This document shows, piece after piece, positions 59,143-64,000 of a stretch of 64,000 nucleotides of DNA. The translations under genes were made by a program, and so were the position numbers. How positions within the stretch are numbered: position 1 is the stretch's first letter; each line of letters begins with the position of its first letter. The notes under the pieces were generated by a model. It was not told where the DNA came from. It did no database searches and saw only the letters and a list, made by a program, of their open reading frames with translations. This stretch comes from Rhizobium sp. RU36D (GTDB lineage Bacteria > Pseudomonadota > Alphaproteobacteria > Rhizobiales > Rhizobiaceae): the NCBI RefSeq assembly GCF_900176345.1, contig NZ_FWXU01000025.1, forward strand, positions 26,959-90,958, given 5' to 3'.

Positions 59143-61148
59143 TCAAGAAAATCCTCATCGCCAACCGTGGCGAAATCGCCTGCCGGGTCATCAAGACGGC
59201 CAAGAAGATGGGCATCAAGACGGTTGCCGTCTATTCCGATGCCGACCGCAACGCGCTGCATGTGGCGATGGCGGACGAGGCCGTGCATATCGGGCCGGCG
59301 CCGTCGAACCAGTCCTATATCGTCATCGACAAGATCCTGGATGCGATCCGTCAGACCGGCGCCGATGCTGTCCATCCGGGCTATGGCTTCCTGTCGGAAA
59401 ATGCGGCCTTTGCCGAAGCCCTGGAAAAAGCCGGCGTGACCTTCATCGGCCCGCCGGTTGGCGCGATCCAGGCCATGGGCGACAAGATCACCTCGAAGAA
59501 ACTGGCGGCCGAGGCCGGTGTTTCCACCGTTCCGGGCCATATGGGCCTGATTGCCGATGCCGACGAGGCGGTGAAGATTTCCGATCAGATCGGCTATCCC
59601 GTGATGATCAAGGCCTCTGCCGGCGGCGGCGGCAAGGGCATGCGCATTGCCTGGAATGCGGAGGAAGCCCGGGAAGGCTTCCAGTCCTCGCGCAACGAGG
59701 CGAAGAACTCCTTCGGCGACGACCGCATCTTCATCGAGAAATTCGTCACCGAGCCGCGCCATATCGAAATCCAGGTGTTGGGCGACAAGCACGGCAACAC
59801 GCTCTATCTCGGCGAGCGCGAATGTTCGATCCAGCGGCGCAACCAGAAGGTCATCGAGGAGGCCCCCTCGCCCTTCCTCGACCCGGCGACCCGAAGGGCC
59901 ATGGGCGAGCAGGCCGTCGCGCTGGCAAAAGCCGTGGGCTACCATTCCGCCGGCACGGTGGAGTTCATCGTCGACGGCAAGCAGAACAAGTTCTACTTCC
60001 TTGAGATGAACACCCGCCTGCAGGTGGAACATCCCGTTACGGAACTGGTCACCGGGCTCGATCTGGTCGAGCAGATGATCCGCGTCGCCTCGGGCGAAAA
60101 GCTCTCCTTCGGCCAGGATGACGTCAAGCTTGAGGGCTGGGCGATCGAGAGCCGGCTTTACGCCGAAGACCCCTATCGCAACTTCCTGCCCTCGATCGGT
60201 CGCCTCACCCGCTACCGTCCGCCCATCGAAGGCACGCTCGACGACGGCACCGTGGTGCGCAACGATACCGGCGTTTTCGAGGGTGGCGAAATCTCGATGT
60301 ATTACGACCCGATGATCGCCAAGCTCTGCACCTGGGCTCCCGATCGTTTGACCGCAATCGACGCCATGAGTGCGGCGCTCGATAATTTCGAGGTGGAGGG
60401 CATTGGCCACAACCTGCCTTTCCTGTCGGCTGTCATGAACCAGGACCGCTTCCGTTCCGGCAAGATCACGACCGCCTATATTGCCGAGGAGTTCAGGCAA
60501 GGCTTCACCGGCGTTGCGCCGACAGAAGCGGACGCCCGGAAGCTCGCGGCGATCGCCACCGTCATCAACCAGGTGATCCAGGAGCGGGCGGTCAAGATAT
60601 CCGGCACGATCGACAACCACCGCCGCAAGGTCGGCCATGACTGGGTGGTGGCGCTGGCCGGCCAGGAGTTCGCGACCACACTCACGTCAGGCACCGATAG
60701 CGCTGAGGTTTCCTTCGGCGATGATGGCGCGCTTTCCGTGACAGGCAGCTGGCTGCCGGGCCAGAGCCATGCCGTGTTCACGGTCGACGGCCAGCCGGTG
60801 GGTGTGAAGATTGACTTGAAGGGTGCGGCCATCCGGCTGCGCTGGCGCGGCATGGACGCATCCGCAAGAGTACGCAGTCCGCGCGTCGCCGAGCTTGCCC
60901 GCCTCATGCCCCAGAAGGCGCCGCCGGATACCTCGAAGATGCTGCTCTGCCCGATGCCGGGCGTGATCACCTCGGTATCGGTCAAGGAAGGCGACACTGT
61001 CGAGGCCGGCCAGCCGCTGGCCACCGTCGAGGCGATGAAGATGGAGAATATCCTGAAGGCCGAACGCCGCGGCGTGGTGAAAAAGATCGCCGCCAAGGCC
61101 GGGCAGAGCCTGGCGGTGGACGAGTTGATCATGGAGTTCGAGGGGTGA
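59139..61148 (+). CDS. pccA: Propionyl-CoA carboxylase alpha (biotin) subunit
   Basis: 669 residues. The biotin carboxylase part has KILIANRGEIACRVIKTAKK, the ATP-grasp glycine loop KASAGGGGKGMRIAW, and EMNTRLQVEHPVTELVTGLD. A linker domain follows, and the biotinyl carrier ends the protein with EAMKMEN, Lys 634. It charges biotin with bicarbonate and ATP and hands it to PccB. The start ATG overlaps the HXXEE gene stop. A palindromic repeat separates it from the mutase gene. Confidence 0.95.
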   Translation: MIKKILIANRGEIACRVIKTAKKMGIKTVAVYSDADRNALHVAMADEAVHIGPAPSNQSYIVIDKILDAIRQTGADAVHPGYGFLSENAAFAEALEKAGVTFIGPPVGAIQAMGDKITSKKLAAEAGVSTVPGHMGLIADADEAVKISDQIGYPVMIKASAGGGGKGMRIAWNAEEAREGFQSSRNEAKNSFGDDRIFIEKFVTEPRHIEIQVLGDKHGNTLYLGERECSIQRRNQKVIEEAPSPFLDPATRRAMGEQAVALAKAVGYHSAGTVEFIVDGKQNKFYFLEMNTRLQVEHPVTELVTGLDLVEQMIRVASGEKLSFGQDDVKLEGWAIESRLYAEDPYRNFLPSIGRLTRYRPPIEGTLDDGTVVRNDTGVFEGGEISMYYDPMIAKLCTWAPDRLTAIDAMSAALDNFEVEGIGHNLPFLSAVMNQDRFRSGKITTAYIAEEFRQGFTGVAPTEADARKLAAIATVINQVIQERAVKISGTIDNHRRKVGHDWVVALAGQEFATTLTSGTDSAEVSFGDDGALSVTGSWLPGQSHAVFTVDGQPVGVKIDLKGAAIRLRWRGMDASARVRSPRVAELARLMPQKAPPDTSKMLLCPMPGVITSVSVKEGDTVEAGQPLATVEAMKMENILKAERRGVVKKIAAKAGQSLAVDELIMEFEG

Positions 61149-61194
61149 GGGTGCGGGCGACATACACGGGTGGGTTTTGTGTGTGGATGCCCCC

Positions 61195-61339
61195 CTCTGT
61201 CCTGCCGGACATCTCCCCCAAAAGGGGGGAGATCGATGTGCGGCAAGCACCTGCCTCTTTTTCAACCTTGCGAGTAGGGCCGAGCGGCTTCGCTGAAATG
61301 ATCTCCCCCCTTGTGGGGGAGATGTCCGGCAGGACAGAG
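61195..61339. repeat. Palindromic intergenic repeat (copy 2, complete)
   Basis: Perfect 25-base terminal arms (61195-61219 and 61315-61339) start CTCTGTCCTGCCGGAC and enclose two inner hairpins (CTCCCCC-AAAA-GGGGGGAG type and CTCCCCCCTTGTGGGGGAG). The 145-bp element is non-coding and lies between pccA and the mutase gene. It looks like a MITE-like or intergenic repeat family of rhizobia. Confidence 0.85.
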
Positions 61340-61491
61340 AGGAGTACCGCGATTACAGACCATACCGAGCCTTCTTTGTGGCCAGGCGCTCCGATTGAGC
61401 CTTCAAGAATAGCGCGGGGCCGAAACTCCGTCTAACAGACCTCCCTCGGCGAACCGCCGAAAAGCGCAGCCTTCACGATAGGATCGCACCG

Positions 61492-63627
<2,136 letters not shown>

Positions 63628-63671
63628 GCGTGTTGCGGCTCTAGCTGTAGGGCACAGTGCGGATGTTACCC

Positions 63672-63904
63672 CTCTGTCCTGCCGGACGTTCGGCATTGCA
63701 ATCGATTCACTGGATCGATTGCTCGGCTACGCCGACCATGCCTCACCCCCCTCAAGGGGGGAGATCGGCTGGGGGCGGCCGTTCAACACATAATTCGGAT
63801 GGTGCAAAGGCGCCAACTTCTCAGGCTAAACCCTCGCTCAATTATGGAGCTTCTATGTCGTTTCGAGAAGACGAGCGGCTTCCCCAATCTGATCTCCCCC
63901 CTTG
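63672..63904. repeat. Palindromic intergenic repeat (copy 3, degenerate or interrupted)
   Basis: It starts with CTCTGTCCTGCCGGAC (63672-63687), the same 16 bases as copy 2. The perfect hairpin GCAATCGAT/ATCGATTGC (63698-63722) and CCCCCC-TCAA-GGGGGG (63746-63761) follow. CGAGCGGCTT (63872) and GATCTCCCCCCTTG match the right half of copy 2, but the terminal arm is missing after 63904. No gene is seen from 63628 to the edge. Confidence 0.75.
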
Positions 63905-64000
63905 AGGGACCGTTGCATAAAGCCGAGTTTTTGGGATTTTGGTTTTTGCAGACGGCGGTTCTGTGGCCCGGCTGTTGTTTTGCCGGGCATTTGGGGTGTT

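Overview
The window looks like chromosome or chromid DNA of a high-GC alphaproteobacterium of the Rhizobiales (Rhizobium/Agrobacterium/Shinella type). The evidence is a RirA-type Rrf2 iron regulator divergent from an iron-binding protein gene with a TGA-N9-TCA operator, a propionyl-CoA carboxylase / methylmalonyl-CoA mutase locus with its ScfR-type regulator, betaine demethylation genes, and GC-rich palindromic intergenic repeats of a rhizobial style. Species cannot be fixed from the sequence alone. No tRNA, rRNA, CRISPR array or complete insertion sequence was seen.

Layout. (1) 1-3.2 kb: tail of a probable LysR gene, then a three-gene periplasmic molybdenum hydroxylase operon (2Fe-2S subunit, Tat-exported Mo subunit, cytochrome c). 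(2) 3.3-6.4 kb: two exported alpha/beta hydrolases (tannase-like and esterase), divergent from (3) 6.6-8.1 kb: an ECF sigma factor operon with a membrane anti-sigma candidate and a small periplasmic sensor-like protein. An 89-bp concentric dyad lies between them. (4) 8.2-13.4 kb: a 1736-residue fusion of degenerate kinase, AAA ATPase, GAF and histidine kinase. (5) 13.4-20.7 kb: an AraC regulator followed by a co-directional row of isochorismatase-like hydrolase, XapX protein, YtcJ-type amidohydrolase with a Cys-rich tail, DoxX protein, Tat-exported alpha/beta hydrolase and MFS exporter. (6) 20.7-24.5 kb: two response regulators, a second AraC protein, Dps and small exported proteins.

(7) 24.6-30.8 kb: a betaine/N-methyl amine demethylation locus (LysR, Rieske oxygenase, ferredoxin reductase, TMADH-like demethylase, TetR) with clear operator-like dyads. 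(8) 31-38.3 kb: ArsC, transglutaminase, fatty acid desaturase, an amino acid dehydrogenase, and a PuuA/PuuB-like pair. (9) 38.3-39.6 kb: an AT-richer islet with an unknown 179-aa protein and a 45-aa protein ended by a 25-bp-arm hairpin. (10) 39.6-46.9 kb: gluconokinase, RirA, iron-binding protein, chemoreceptor, M48 protease and YjgN protein.

(11) 47-63.6 kb: a propionyl-CoA region. MmsA makes propionyl-CoA from valine-derived (and acetyl-CoA from inositol-derived) semialdehydes. PccB and PccA carboxylate propionyl-CoA, and the mutase yields succinyl-CoA. A PccR/ScfR regulator sits divergent to pccB, and a LysR gene shares a sequence motif with the mmsA upstream region. Between pccB and pccA lies a 3-kb insert of poorly known genes (a DUF4160/DUF2442 pair, a YghU-type GST, a tandem pair of paralogous unknown proteins, an HXXEE membrane protein). 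Copies of a palindromic repeat family flank this region, and the last one is truncated near the right edge.
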